Positions 18,391-26,455 of a DNA stretch of 64,000 bases are shown here, piece by piece. Source of the stretch: Bacillota bacterium (GTDB taxonomy: Bacteria > Bacillota > Negativicutes > Sporomusales > CTSoil-080); contig JAGGAC010000011.1 of the NCBI GenBank assembly GCA_017889635.1, positions 62,001 to 126,000 on the forward strand, given 5' to 3'. Numbering within the stretch: the first letter of the stretch is position 1; every line of letters begins with the position of its first letter. The notes beneath the pieces are model-generated. The model worked only from the letters and a program-made list of their open reading frames with translations, ran no database searches and was not told the DNA's origin. The position numbers and the translations under genes were made by a program.

Positions 18391-20871
18391 CTATTTAACT
18401 ACTATATTTACAAGCTTCTGTGGCACACAAATTACCTTAACCACTTTCTTATCAGCTACAAGTTCCTTCACTTTATCCTGCTCAAAAGCCATTGATTCTA
18501 GTTCAGAAGCTCCTAAGCCTACCGGAACGATAATCTTGTCTCTCACCTTGCCGTTAATTTGAAGCACAATCTCAACTTCATCCACCTCAACAGCCGCAGC
18601 ATCAAAAACAGGCCAGGTTTGGGCGTGAATGCTCCCTTCAGCAATAGTTTCATGCCACAACTCTTCGGTAATATGCGGGGCAAAAGGCGCTAACAATTTC
18701 AGCAGTCCGGCCACCACCTCCCGGATAAGCCCCGGCGAAGCTTCAGCTTGTAACTCCCGGAAAGCATACATAGCATTCACCAGCTCCATGATCGAACTGA
18801 TAGCAGTATTGAAATTAAATCGTTCACCGATAGCTTCTGACACCTTTCTAATAGTGACATGAAGCACACGCCTTAATTCACGTTCGTTTTTGTTCAGTTT
18901 GCTGGGATCATACTCATCGGCTACTAGCGCATTCTCTCCAGCATAGTGGCCAACAATCCGCCACAACCTGTTCAAAAAGCGATAAGCACCTTCCACGCCT
19001 TGATCGCTCCACTCCAAATCCCGTTCCGGAGGCGCAGCAAATAGAATAAACACACGAGCAGTATCGGCGCCATATTTGGCAATAATCTCCTCAGGCGAAA
19101 CAACATTCCCCTTGGATTTTGACATTTTAGCGCCATCCTTGATTACCATACCTTGAGTAAGCAAGTTTTTGAATGGCTCGCCGATATTCATCAACCCGGC
19201 GTCCTTAAGAACCTTGGTAAAAAAACGTGCATACAGAAGATGCAGAATGGCATGTTCGACACCGCCAATATACTGATCCACCGGCATCCAATAATTTACT
19301 TTGGCCGAATCAAACGGAAGCGTTGAATTATGTGGATCGGTATAGCGGAAATAATACCAGGACGAACAAATGAACGTATCCATAGTATCTGTTTCCCGCC
19401 GGGCACGATTCCCGCAATTAGGACAACTGCAATTAACGAATTCCTCCACTTTAGCCAGCGGAGAAACCGTCCCTGAATCAAAACTTATGTTATTTGGAAG
19501 CATTACCGGCAACGCCTCTTTGGGAACCGGCACCACACCACACTTATCGCAATAAATCATCGGAATTGGAGCGCCCCAATACCGCTGACGGGAAACCAAC
19601 CAGTCGCGCAAACGGTAATTAACCCGCCGCTTGCCGACACCATGCTCTTCCAGCCACGCGCATATTACATCCTTGCCGCTCTCATTATCCCTTCCGCTAA
19701 ACTCCGCCGAGTTTACCATCTGTCCTGATCCCTCATAAGCTGCGGTCATCGTTTCAATTGTCGAATCGCCACTTGGCGCCTGAATAACCAGTCGTTTAGG
19801 CAAACTGTACTTATCAGCAAAATCCCAGTCCCGCTGATCATGAGCCGGAACCCCCATTACAGCACCAGTTCCATACTCCATTAAAACATAGTTCGTCACC
19901 CAAATAGGTACCTTTTCCCCTGTGAATGGATGAACAGCATATGCGCCGGTGAAAACGCCTTCTTTTTCCGTTTCGGTAGAAGTCCGGCTTATCTCACTCA
20001 AGTTTTTCACCCGATCAACAAACGCCCGCACTTCTTTGGCCTCTGGCCTGCCAGCAACAAGCTTTTCCACCAACGGATGCTCAGGTGCCAAAACCACATA
20101 ACTTACCCCAAAAACAGTATCCGGCCGGGTTGTATAGACAAATATTTTTTCCGCAATTTCAGGTATATCAAAACTGAACTCGGCGCCGGTACTGCGGCCA
20201 ATCCAGTTTTCCTGCATAGTTTTTACCCGTTCCGGCCATCCCTTTAAATCCTTGAGATCCTCAAGCAATCGGTCAGCATACTCGGTAATTCTAAAAAACC
20301 ATTGTTCCAGTTCCTTTTTAACCACAACCGAGTCACAACGCCAACAGCGCCCATCAACCACTTGCTCATTTGCCAGAACAGTATGACAATCTTCACACCA
20401 ATTAACTGCGGCCTTTTTCTTATAGGCTAAGCCCTTCTCATAAAACAACAGGAACATCCATTGCGTCCATTTATAATAATCAGGATGACAAGTAGCAACT
20501 TCGCGATCCCAATCATAAGATAGACCAAGCTCCTGCTGCTGTCGCCTCATATTGGCTATATTATCCCATGTCCAATCGGCGGGATTAATGCCATGCTTAA
20601 TGGCAGCATTCTCAGCCGGCATACCAAAAGCATCCCATCCCATCGGATGCAATACATTGTAGCCTTGCATTTTTTTATACCTAGCGACAACATCGCCGAT
20701 CGAATAATTACGAACATGTCCCATATGCAGATTGCCGGAAGGATATGGGAACATTTCCAACACATAATACTCAGGACGCTGGCGATTAATTTCAGTGCTA
20801 AAAGCCTTTTCTTTAGCCCAGTCCTTCTGCCACTTAGCCTCAACTTCACTTGGAATATACTTTTCATTCAT
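18391..20871 (-). CDS. leuS: Leucyl-tRNA synthetase
   Basis: Class Ia aminoacyl-tRNA synthetase that charges tRNA-Leu. HIGH motif as [12 protein letters not shown] (near residue 51), zinc-ribbon cysteines [13 protein letters not shown] and CWRCD, the CP1 editing domain with TRPDT, the leucine-specific insert, the KMSKS motif (AKMSKSKGN) near residue 577, and a C-terminal anticodon-binding domain ending [15 protein letters not shown]. At 826 aa it is full length. The ATG at 20871 is used; a TTG one codon earlier sits slightly nearer the GGGGG site. It is preceded by an RNA leader with two terminators, so expression is probably attenuated. Confidence 0.97.
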   Translation of the reverse strand: MNEKYIPSEVEAKWQKDWAKEKAFSTEINRQRPEYYVLEMFPYPSGNLHMGHVRNYSIGDVVARYKKMQGYNVLHPMGWDAFGMPAENAAIKHGINPADWTWDNIANMRRQQQELGLSYDWDREVATCHPDYYKWTQWMFLLFYEKGLAYKKKAAVNWCEDCHTVLANEQVVDGRCWRCDSVVVKKELEQWFFRITEYADRLLEDLKDLKGWPERVKTMQENWIGRSTGAEFSFDIPEIAEKIFVYTTRPDTVFGVSYVVLAPEHPLVEKLVAGRPEAKEVRAFVDRVKNLSEISRTSTETEKEGVFTGAYAVHPFTGEKVPIWVTNYVLMEYGTGAVMGVPAHDQRDWDFADKYSLPKRLVIQAPSGDSTIETMTAAYEGSGQMVNSAEFSGRDNESGKDVICAWLEEHGVGKRRVNYRLRDWLVSRQRYWGAPIPMIYCDKCGVVPVPKEALPVMLPNNISFDSGTVSPLAKVEEFVNCSCPNCGNRARRETDTMDTFICSSWYYFRYTDPHNSTLPFDSAKVNYWMPVDQYIGGVEHAILHLLYARFFTKVLKDAGLMNIGEPFKNLLTQGMVIKDGAKMSKSKGNVVSPEEIIAKYGADTARVFILFAAPPERDLEWSDQGVEGAYRFLNRLWRIVGHYAGENALVADEYDPSKLNKNERELRRVLHVTIRKVSEAIGERFNFNTAISSIMELVNAMYAFRELQAEASPGLIREVVAGLLKLLAPFAPHITEELWHETIAEGSIHAQTWPVFDAAAVEVDEVEIVLQINGKVRDKIIVPVGLGASELESMAFEQDKVKELVADKKVVKVICVPQKLVNIVVK

Positions 20872-20906
20872 CAACTAAAATGCCCCCTAGAACTGCGCTT
20901 TAAATT

Positions 20907-21045
20907 AAAAAAAGACTCAGCTTGCGCCAAGTCCTTTGGACACAGACGAAAGCCGTAAAAAAGCCCCCGGCTTCAGCCAGGGACGAGCTTACTCATTAGC
21001 CACATGCGCTGGCGGCCTCAAGCCGACCACTTGTAACATTATCAG
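20907..21045 (-). ncRNA. Structured leader or small RNA upstream of leuS
   Basis: A likely transcript starts near 21045 and meets two intrinsic terminators: CCCTGGCT/AGCCGGGG plus TTTTTT (20957-20982), then GACTTGGC-GCAA-GCTGAGTC plus T7 (20907-20933), just before leuS. Upstream stems include GG.CGGC/GCCGCC near 21013-21030. It encodes a possible 16-residue peptide (MLQVVGLRPPAHVANE, stop) without a ribosome site. The T-box core TGGNACCGCG is absent, so it is not a standard T-box. It could be a free-standing RNA (for example of the raiA-motif type, a guess) or a leuS attenuator. Confidence 0.55.
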
Positions 21046-21050
21046 ATACC

Positions 21051-21080
21051 ATTATATAGCAGGCATTAAGTAAAAGTCAA
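21051..21080 (-). promoter_or_regulatory. Sigma-A promoter of the leuS leader RNA
   Basis: On the minus strand TTGACT (21080-21075), 18-base spacer, TATAAT (21056-21051). Confidence 0.72.
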
Positions 21081-21215
21081 TGTTAAAACAAGTCTTACCA
21101 TGCCATACACCTGTCATCATTTCCAAATTGAAGTTTATATAATTCCTCACAACCATTACAAAGGTTGTTCTAAGAAAAACCAAGCTGCATAAAAATTAGA
21201 GTGAGGAGGTGTATT

Positions 21216-21617
21216 ATGTATAAACTTATTATCGGCAACGTACGAATATCTGTTTTCGACGAAAACATCAGCCGTGAACAGGCTGCTAGCATGGCCCGCC
21301 AAGCTTTTCAGCAAGCTTCCCGGCAAGGTAAAGTGCTTAGCCATATCGAAATTAGCGCCGGAGAATATGGTCCGGAAATTAACACCACCGAAAAAGCTGG
21401 CCATAGAATTACCCGTAAAACTATTAAACAAAGCCTGATGGACGCCATCTATTCCGCCGCCCGTGAAAAACTTTACCCTACCAACGCCTACACTAGCCAG
21501 AATACCTGGTTCGACACCGATACCGGCCAGGAATGGTACGGGGAAACCGTCGATGTCGCCAGAAATGAAGCCATGCAAGAACTAGAAAAATGGCTCAAGA
21601 CTATGTCAACCCCTTAA
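21216..21617 (+). CDS. Small hypothetical protein
   Basis: Not recognised. 133 residues, soluble, mixed alpha/beta, with an Ala/Gln-rich helix (REQAASMARQAFQQASRQGK) and a Trp-containing acidic C-terminal part (WFDTDTGQEWYGETV). ATG at 21216 with GAGGAGG six bases upstream, so it is well set up for translation. Its own terminator follows at 21696. It sits alone between the leuS leader (divergent) and a convergent oxidase-like fragment. No function can be given. Confidence 0.6.
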   Translation: MYKLIIGNVRISVFDENISREQAASMARQAFQQASRQGKVLSHIEISAGEYGPEINTTEKAGHRITRKTIKQSLMDAIYSAAREKLYPTNAYTSQNTWFDTDTGQEWYGETVDVARNEAMQELEKWLKTMSTP

Positions 21618-21695
21618 CCTCGCTACCAAAGCCTACTATTAATATTGCGAAAACTAGTCCGTATCGACAATAGTACAAACTGACGCTAAAGTCTG

Positions 21696-21726
21696 AGATG
21701 CCCTTAAAGGCATCTTTAATTTTTTA
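21696..21726 (+). terminator. Intrinsic terminator after the small hypothetical gene
   Basis: Stem AGATGCC / GGCATCT with 6-base loop, followed by TTAATTTTTT. It lies between convergent genes and may serve both. Confidence 0.75.
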
Positions 21727-21754
21727 CAGCAACGCTGCCCTTTTAAATGATCAT

Positions 21755-22042
21755 TTATTTGACTGCAAAATTTTCTGAAAGCACTTCCATTGTTCCCTTT
21801 AACATCAAGCCTCTAAAAAAACGTTTATCATAAAAGTACACACTTGCTTTTGGATTTTCTTTATATTGGCTCACTCTCGCAGACGAAGTATTCGTAGTAA
21901 AATAAATATATTTAATTCCTTCTCTTTTTCGTGGTGGCAGCATAGCTTTCATATTTGGAAATCCTTCAATATCAACAGAACCAATAAAGCAAACACTCAC
22001 TTTATCAATTAAATTACCTGCCATTTGCGCTACATCTTTCAA
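21755..22042 (-). CDS. Truncated pyridoxamine 5'-phosphate oxidase-like (split-barrel flavin) protein
   Basis: Resembles general stress protein 26-type FMN-binding split-barrel proteins: ALSO-type core SVCFIGSVDIEGFPNMKAML, then IYFTTNTSSARVSQYKENPKASVYFYD and LMLKGTMEVL. It stops after 95 residues, whereas the family usually continues about 40 more with the C-terminal strand and helix. TTG start with AAGGAGG eight bases upstream. The downstream sequence holds no obvious continuation. It is either a short variant or a 3'-truncated gene that no longer works. Confidence 0.65.
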   Translation of the reverse strand: MKDVAQMAGNLIDKVSVCFIGSVDIEGFPNMKAMLPPRKREGIKYIYFTTNTSSARVSQYKENPKASVYFYDKRFFRGLMLKGTMEVLSENFAVK

Positions 22043-22109
22043 GTTTATATCCTCCTTGTGAAATTACTTGCTGTAGTATTTATTGTTAATATTATCATTC
22101 CTCATTCAG

Positions 22110-22158
22110 GTAGTAAATTACTACAGGCTTTGCCATTCTTACGCAAATACAATATAAT
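22110..22158 (+). promoter_or_regulatory. Promoter with overlapping palindrome, EamA transporter gene
   Basis: TTGCCA (22130-22135), 17-base spacer, TATAAT (22153-22158). Just upstream is a perfect palindrome GTAGTAA-A-TTACTAC (22110-22124), a plausible operator for a divergently acting regulator. Confidence 0.6.
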
Positions 22159-22193
22159 ATTAACGTTATTTTTTATTTTAGGGAGTTCTGATT

Positions 22194-23093
22194 ATGCAAC
22201 TTAAAGCTAACTTTTTACTCTTACTTGCGGCAATCATATGGGGGCTGGCCTTCGTAGCCCAGCGTGTTGGCATGGATCACATTCAGCCATTCACTTTTAA
22301 TGGCCTTCGGTTTCTACTCGGCAGTCTTTCATTAATCCCACTCATATTCTATTATTCTAACCACCAACAAGCCGTTGCTCAGTCAAATAAGACTCTGACT
22401 GCTTGGCAAGCTGGCATCATCGCAGGCTTAGTTCTTTTTTTGGGTGCTTCCTTGCAACAAGTTGGACTATTGTATACAACCGCAGGTAAAGCCGCCTTCA
22501 TTACCTGCCTGTATATCATTCTTGTACCAATAGCGGGAATATTTTTTCACCAGCGTATTTCCGCCAATACTTGGCTTGGCTCAGTAATTGCAGTAATTGG
22601 ACTATACTTTTTGAGTATGAAAGACGGCTTTTATATTTCCTACGGTGATATGCTTGAACTGATCGGAGCTATTTTCTGGACAGCCCATATTCTTATAATT
22701 GGATATTTTTCTAGCAAAGTTGATATACTAAAACTGGCCTTATTCCAATTTATTACTTGCTCTGCGCTTAGCCTCTTTACCGCACTACTAATCGAAACAA
22801 TAACCCTTAGTGGGATTATTCAAGCCGGCATCCCACTTCTATATGGCGGTATTTGCTCTGTAGGCATTGCCTACACCCTGCAAATCGTCGGACAAAAACA
22901 CGCTGCCCCTGCGCATGCGGCTATTATTCTAAGTATGGAAATGGTCTTCGCCGCCTTAGGGGGTTTTGCAATTCTTGATGAAAAACTGGCAGCCCAAGAA
23001 TTCTTAGGCTGTATTCTAATGTTTGCCGGTATGCTTATAGCACAACACCAAACCAGCACCCCGCAAGAAATTGATTCCACTTCATCGGTATAA
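22194..23093 (+). CDS. EamA/DMT-family transporter
   Basis: Ten-helix drug/metabolite-type inner-membrane exporter. It starts LLLLAAIIWGLAFVAQRVGMDHIQPFTFNGLRFLLG, which is the typical first EamA repeat. The second repeat starts near residue 155 (LELIGAIFWTAHILIIGYFS). The C-terminus shows the usual AAIILSMEMVFAALGGFAILDE. 299 aa, normal length. Substrate cannot be told. ATG with GGGAG upstream; a single-gene unit divergent from the truncated flavin-protein gene. Confidence 0.88.
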   Translation: MQLKANFLLLLAAIIWGLAFVAQRVGMDHIQPFTFNGLRFLLGSLSLIPLIFYYSNHQQAVAQSNKTLTAWQAGIIAGLVLFLGASLQQVGLLYTTAGKAAFITCLYIILVPIAGIFFHQRISANTWLGSVIAVIGLYFLSMKDGFYISYGDMLELIGAIFWTAHILIIGYFSSKVDILKLALFQFITCSALSLFTALLIETITLSGIIQAGIPLLYGGICSVGIAYTLQIVGQKHAAPAHAAIILSMEMVFAALGGFAILDEKLAAQEFLGCILMFAGMLIAQHQTSTPQEIDSTSSV

Positions 23094-23117
23094 ATATCCT
23101 TCCATAGCCTGACAATA

Positions 23118-23144
23118 AATAGGGATGCCAACGGCATCCCTATT
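23118..23144. terminator. Hairpin between convergent genes
   Basis: AATAGGGATGCC / GGCATCCCTATT stem with 3-base loop, between the EamA gene and the HD-GYP gene, overlapping the latter's stop. There is no strong T-run on either side, so it is a weak or shared terminator. Confidence 0.5.
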
Positions 23145-24237
23145 GTCGTTCAACCCGTTCGGAAAGAACCATGTTGACGAATACATCAACCAAAACTGGG
23201 TCAAATTGTCGCCCCTTCTCAGCTACAAGCACCGCCAAAGTCGCCGCAACATCGAGCTTACCGTTTACTGATCGCCCCGCAGTCATCGCTTCAAAAGCAT
23301 CAGCCAGGGCGATAATCCTTGATCCAAGCGGAATTGCCTCTCCCACCAAGCCATCAGGATAACCGCAGCCGTCAAACCGTTCATGATGGTGCCTCACGAT
23401 CACTGCAGCATCACGAAAGATCTCGATACTATCGAGAATATCTGCCCCAACACCAGAATGGGTCTTTATTTTATTATACTCTTCCACTAGCAGTTTGCTT
23501 GTTTTATTCAAAACATCAGCTGGAATAGTTATCTTGCCAATATCATGAAGCAGCGCGGCTTTGGTAATAAGATTAACTTCAGGCTCCACTGCACCAATTT
23601 TCCGGGCCAATTCATGCGCCAAAGTGCTGACAACTTCGGAATGGCCGTGACTGTAAGGGTCTTTCATCTCAAACATATTTACAAGAATTTTGATAATCCT
23701 TAGATAATCCTCCTCTTTTTGACCAGCCTTTAGTATCCGCTCAGAAGCATCAAATAGAAACTCTACCACATAACCGCCGTTAATCCCCACAACCGGAATG
23801 ATAAATCGCTCGGCATATCGACTTTTGCCATTTCCTAGCGAACATATCTCTTTTTGCGTCGCCGGTCCATAAAAATCGCCATGTTCCGGTGTCCACACAT
23901 TGTAACAGGTTTTCCCACCGGAAAACCCAAATAAACGAAACAACTCTCTATCACCATTTATCTCAGTTTTTCCGTCTTTTCCGGTCACTGCGAAACTACA
24001 TGGCAACCGCTGCCAGGCATGATTATATATAGCTATTTTCTTACAGGCCAATAACAAAGCATATTTGAGATAGCCAGCATACGCCATTAGCGCCGCCAAT
24101 ACGATCAACAGTATTACATAGCCCACTATTTTGAATTGCTCGCTTCGCACTAAAGCGGTCAGAAAGTTGTCAACCACCAAAGTAAACACGAGCAAAATCA
24201 CGCTGAAAACAGCCATCCGCCCGTACTTGCGATTCAT
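23140..24237 (-). CDS. HD-GYP domain protein, probable c-di-GMP phosphodiesterase
   Basis: Two N-terminal membrane helices (about residues 9-28 and 38-62), a PAS-like region (75-160), then a complete HD-GYP domain. The HD pair is at 231-232 in LLHDIGK, and HHHERFDGCGYPDGL contains the GYP at 292-294, so metal ligands and signature are intact. It should hydrolyse cyclic di-GMP at the inner membrane. ATG at 24237 is chosen because GAGGGAG sits nine bases upstream; the frame is open seven codons further. 365 aa. Confidence 0.9.
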   Translation of the reverse strand: MNRKYGRMAVFSVILLVFTLVVDNFLTALVRSEQFKIVGYVILLIVLAALMAYAGYLKYALLLACKKIAIYNHAWQRLPCSFAVTGKDGKTEINGDRELFRLFGFSGGKTCYNVWTPEHGDFYGPATQKEICSLGNGKSRYAERFIIPVVGINGGYVVEFLFDASERILKAGQKEEDYLRIIKILVNMFEMKDPYSHGHSEVVSTLAHELARKIGAVEPEVNLITKAALLHDIGKITIPADVLNKTSKLLVEEYNKIKTHSGVGADILDSIEIFRDAAVIVRHHHERFDGCGYPDGLVGEAIPLGSRIIALADAFEAMTAGRSVNGKLDVAATLAVLVAEKGRQFDPVLVDVFVNMVLSERVERQ

Positions 24238-24415
24238 TGATAACAACTCCCTCATCATAGCAATTTCTAATATATATTATGTTTACTACGGAAGATTGTG
24301 CCTTCGTTCCAGACAAGACATAAACCCGTTTAACTTTACCTGCCTATTTATCGCAAACCGACGTTTAATTTGCTATAATTTTAGAATATCAGTTCAACTC
24401 TTTAGCTTTTGCTAC

Positions 24416-24448
24416 TTTCTGATAGCAGCTTATAGCTGCTATCAGAAA
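24416..24448 (+). other. 15-bp perfect hairpin in the 5' leader of the phosphoesterase gene
   Basis: TTTCTGATAGCAGCT - TAT - AGCTGCTATCAGAAA, lying about 40 bases after a TATAAT at 24374-24379 and 30 bases before the start codon. No T-run follows on the plus strand; on the minus strand T residues follow. It could be an operator or mRNA element, or a terminator read from the other side. Confidence 0.5.
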
Positions 24449-24478
24449 AATATATGTTTACTCAGGAAGGAAGCATCA

Positions 24479-25165
24479 ATGAAGATATTCGCCATCTCCG
24501 ACACCCATTTGTCAGGCCAACCGCCACTAAAGCCAATGACCATTTTTGGCGCTCACTGGCAAAATCACTGGGAAAAAATCAAAGCCGACTGGCAAACCCA
24601 TGTTACACCAGAAGACACTGTACTGCTGGCCGGAGACATATCCTGGGCAATGAAACTGAAAGAAGTGCTGTCTGATCTAAACGAAATAGCAGATCTTCCC
24701 GGAAAAAAGCTAATTATTAAAGGAAATCACGACTATTGGTGGCAAACAATTGGCAAAATGAACGCAGCTACAGATAACCGGATTACATTTATCCAGAATA
24801 ATTTCGCCGCAATAGACCAATACGCTATATGCGGCAGCAGAGGCTGGACCTGCCCGGCTGATCCTTATTTTAGCGAAGCTGACCTTCCGATCTATACACG
24901 GGAACTAACCAGAGTAAAAGCCTCTTTAAATGCGGCTTATAGCGCTGGCCATCGCCGCTTTATTCTCCTGCTCCATTTTCCACCACAGTATGGCAGCCTT
25001 CCTAGCGGCTTTACCCAGTTAATGGACGAATTTCAAGTAGAAATATGCGTTTTTGGGCACCTTCATGACGAAGCAATTAAAACCGCCCCTTCAGGAAATA
25101 GCACTACCGCCTATCATTTGGTATCCTGCGATGCCTTAAATTTTAAGCTAAAACAAATCATTTAA
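24479..25165 (+). CDS. Metallophosphoesterase (COG1768-like)
   Basis: Calcineurin-like two-metal phosphoesterase. All metal motifs are visible: ISDTHLS (residues 6-12), LLAGDISWAM, IIKGNHDYWW, LLLHFPP and VFGHLHDE. 228 aa, matching the compact Firmicute family of predicted phosphohydrolases. The ATG at 24479 has AGGAAGG upstream; the longer open frame to 24131 is not coding. The substrate is unknown. Confidence 0.85.
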   Translation: MKIFAISDTHLSGQPPLKPMTIFGAHWQNHWEKIKADWQTHVTPEDTVLLAGDISWAMKLKEVLSDLNEIADLPGKKLIIKGNHDYWWQTIGKMNAATDNRITFIQNNFAAIDQYAICGSRGWTCPADPYFSEADLPIYTRELTRVKASLNAAYSAGHRRFILLLHFPPQYGSLPSGFTQLMDEFQVEICVFGHLHDEAIKTAPSGNSTTAYHLVSCDALNFKLKQII

Positions 25166-25189
25166 CGCCAAACAATCTAAACCAGTTAT

Positions 25190-25252
25190 TTGCATTTCAC
25201 TGCAAAGATTTGTATAATCAAAATGAAAATCATACCCATCCCCCACGGGGAG
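25190..25252 (+). promoter_or_regulatory. Promoter and GC-tract operator of the CsoR/CstR-like gene
   Basis: TTGCAT (25190-25195), 17-base spacer, TATAAT (25213-25218). The spacer overlaps an inverted repeat TTGCA/TGCAA. Downstream, 25238-25252 reads ATCCCCCACGGGGAG, a pseudo-palindromic C-tract/G-tract site of the type used by CsoR/CstR-family repressors, which suggests autoregulation. Confidence 0.65.
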
Positions 25253-25269
25253 AAGAAAGAGAGTAAATT

Positions 25270-25542
25270 ATGGTTTCAACTGAAGCACAAGCCGAAATTC
25301 TTAACCGGCTCCGTAATGTAAAAGGTCATATCGCCGGAATCGAGCGTATGGTTGAAGAAGAACAAGAATGTTCTAGCGTACTTATCCAGTTGTCAGCTGT
25401 AAGAGCAGCAATTGAAAAAATCGGCATTTATATTCTGGAAAATAACGCCGTGGAATGTCTAATGACGAATAATGAACAAAAACCTGATGACAAGGAAAAA
25501 ATAGAGCGGATTGTAAAACAAATGCTTTCATTTCTTAAGTAA
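25270..25542 (+). CDS. CsoR/CstR/FrmR-family (DUF156) transcriptional repressor
   Basis: All-helical sensor repressor of 90 aa; the N-terminus EILNRLRNVKGHIAGIERMVEE is characteristic. Copper-sensing CsoR uses Cys-His-Cys. Here the first Cys (C34) and last Cys (C63) are kept, but the His position is N59. Loss of the His argues against copper and is more like persulfide-sensing CstR proteins (inference). A GC-tract operator lies in its leader. It is followed after 55 bases by an Lgt-like gene on the same strand, so the two may form an operon. Confidence 0.85.
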   Translation: MVSTEAQAEILNRLRNVKGHIAGIERMVEEEQECSSVLIQLSAVRAAIEKIGIYILENNAVECLMTNNEQKPDDKEKIERIVKQMLSFLK

Positions 25543-25597
25543 AAACCGTCCCAGCTTAAACCGTCTGTTTGACAATCCACCCTAAAGGAGACCGACT

Positions 25598-26380
25598 ATG
25601 CACCAATACCTCTTTTTTATCGGCGACTTTCCCATTCGCGCCTACGGACTGATAATAAGCCTTAGTATCATTCTGGCAACTGGCACTGCCTACTTTCTGG
25701 CCAAACAGGACGGTCGCTGGCATAATCATGTTATAGATATTGGCCTATACTCCGGACTGGCCGGCATAATCGGCGCCAGGCTTTGGGATGTATTCTTTTT
25801 TGACTGGAACTATTATAGCCATCACCTTCTGGAAATACCCTTTGTGTGGCAAGGAGGCATGGCAATTCAAGGCGGAGTCATTCTTGGCGTCATTGTTGGC
25901 TACATATATACAAAGCTGCACAATATCGACACCTGGGCTTTTGCTGATATTGCGGCTGCTCCGGCCATCATAATCGGTCAAGCCATTGGGCGGATGGCCA
26001 ACCTCTTAAATGGTGATGCCTTTGGACACCCTACCGGCAGCACCTTTGGCTTAATATATCCTTCAACTACCCTAGCTCACCAAGTATACGGCAATCAACC
26101 GCTCTGGCCAGCAGAAGTATGGGAAGGACAAATAGATGTTATAATTTTTGTTCTGCTTCTTATCTTCCGCACAACAAATCACGCCAAAGGCCAGGTAATT
26201 CTTCTGTACGCTGTACTTTATTCACTGGCACGCTTTTTCCTCGAGTTTCTGCGCGGCGACTATGGCACTCTGGCCTTAGGACTTAAATCGGCTCAATGGA
26301 CCAGCGTTACAGTTATTATAATCGGCAGTTTATTATTTGTATGGTGCGGCCTTAAGGGAAAACGTATTAACGACAGATAA
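25598..26380 (+). CDS. lgt: Prolipoprotein diacylglyceryl transferase (Lgt) family protein
   Basis: Seven-helix inner-membrane protein that normally moves diacylglycerol from phosphatidylglycerol onto the lipobox cysteine. RAYGLII (Tyr16) and GQAIGRMANLLNGDAFG (Arg132) match the family signature, as does RFFLEFLRGD at the C-terminus. At the place of the essential E. coli His103 (xxHGG) this protein has Gln91 (MAIQGG), and the signature has NGD instead of NGE. Such forms may be Lgt paralogues. 260 aa. RBS AAAGGAG precedes the ATG. It ends just before a strong bidirectional terminator. Confidence 0.85.
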   Translation: MHQYLFFIGDFPIRAYGLIISLSIILATGTAYFLAKQDGRWHNHVIDIGLYSGLAGIIGARLWDVFFFDWNYYSHHLLEIPFVWQGGMAIQGGVILGVIVGYIYTKLHNIDTWAFADIAAAPAIIIGQAIGRMANLLNGDAFGHPTGSTFGLIYPSTTLAHQVYGNQPLWPAEVWEGQIDVIIFVLLLIFRTTNHAKGQVILLYAVLYSLARFFLEFLRGDYGTLALGLKSAQWTSVTVIIIGSLLFVWCGLKGKRINDR

Positions 26381-26398
26381 CTTTTTTCAAAAAACAAA

Positions 26399-26442
26399 AA
26401 AGCCCCTGTAACAATCTAGTTTAGAATTGTTACAGGGGCTTT
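26399..26442. terminator. Bidirectional intrinsic terminator
   Basis: 17-bp perfect stem AAAGCCCCTGTAACAAT / ATTGTTACAGGGGCTTT, with T-rich sequence on both sides. It serves lgt (plus) and cstA (minus). Confidence 0.92.
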
Positions 26443-26455
26443 CTTGTTTTTACTG

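Noticed and set aside
20875..21060. Leucine T-box riboswitch upstream of leuS
   Set aside because: The antiterminator core TGGNACCGCG could not be found on either strand, although terminators are present.
24131..24478. Extended N-terminus of the metallophosphoesterase
   Set aside because: The extra frame overlaps the HD-GYP gene and the leader hairpin; the ATG at 24479 has a ribosome site and matches the family start.
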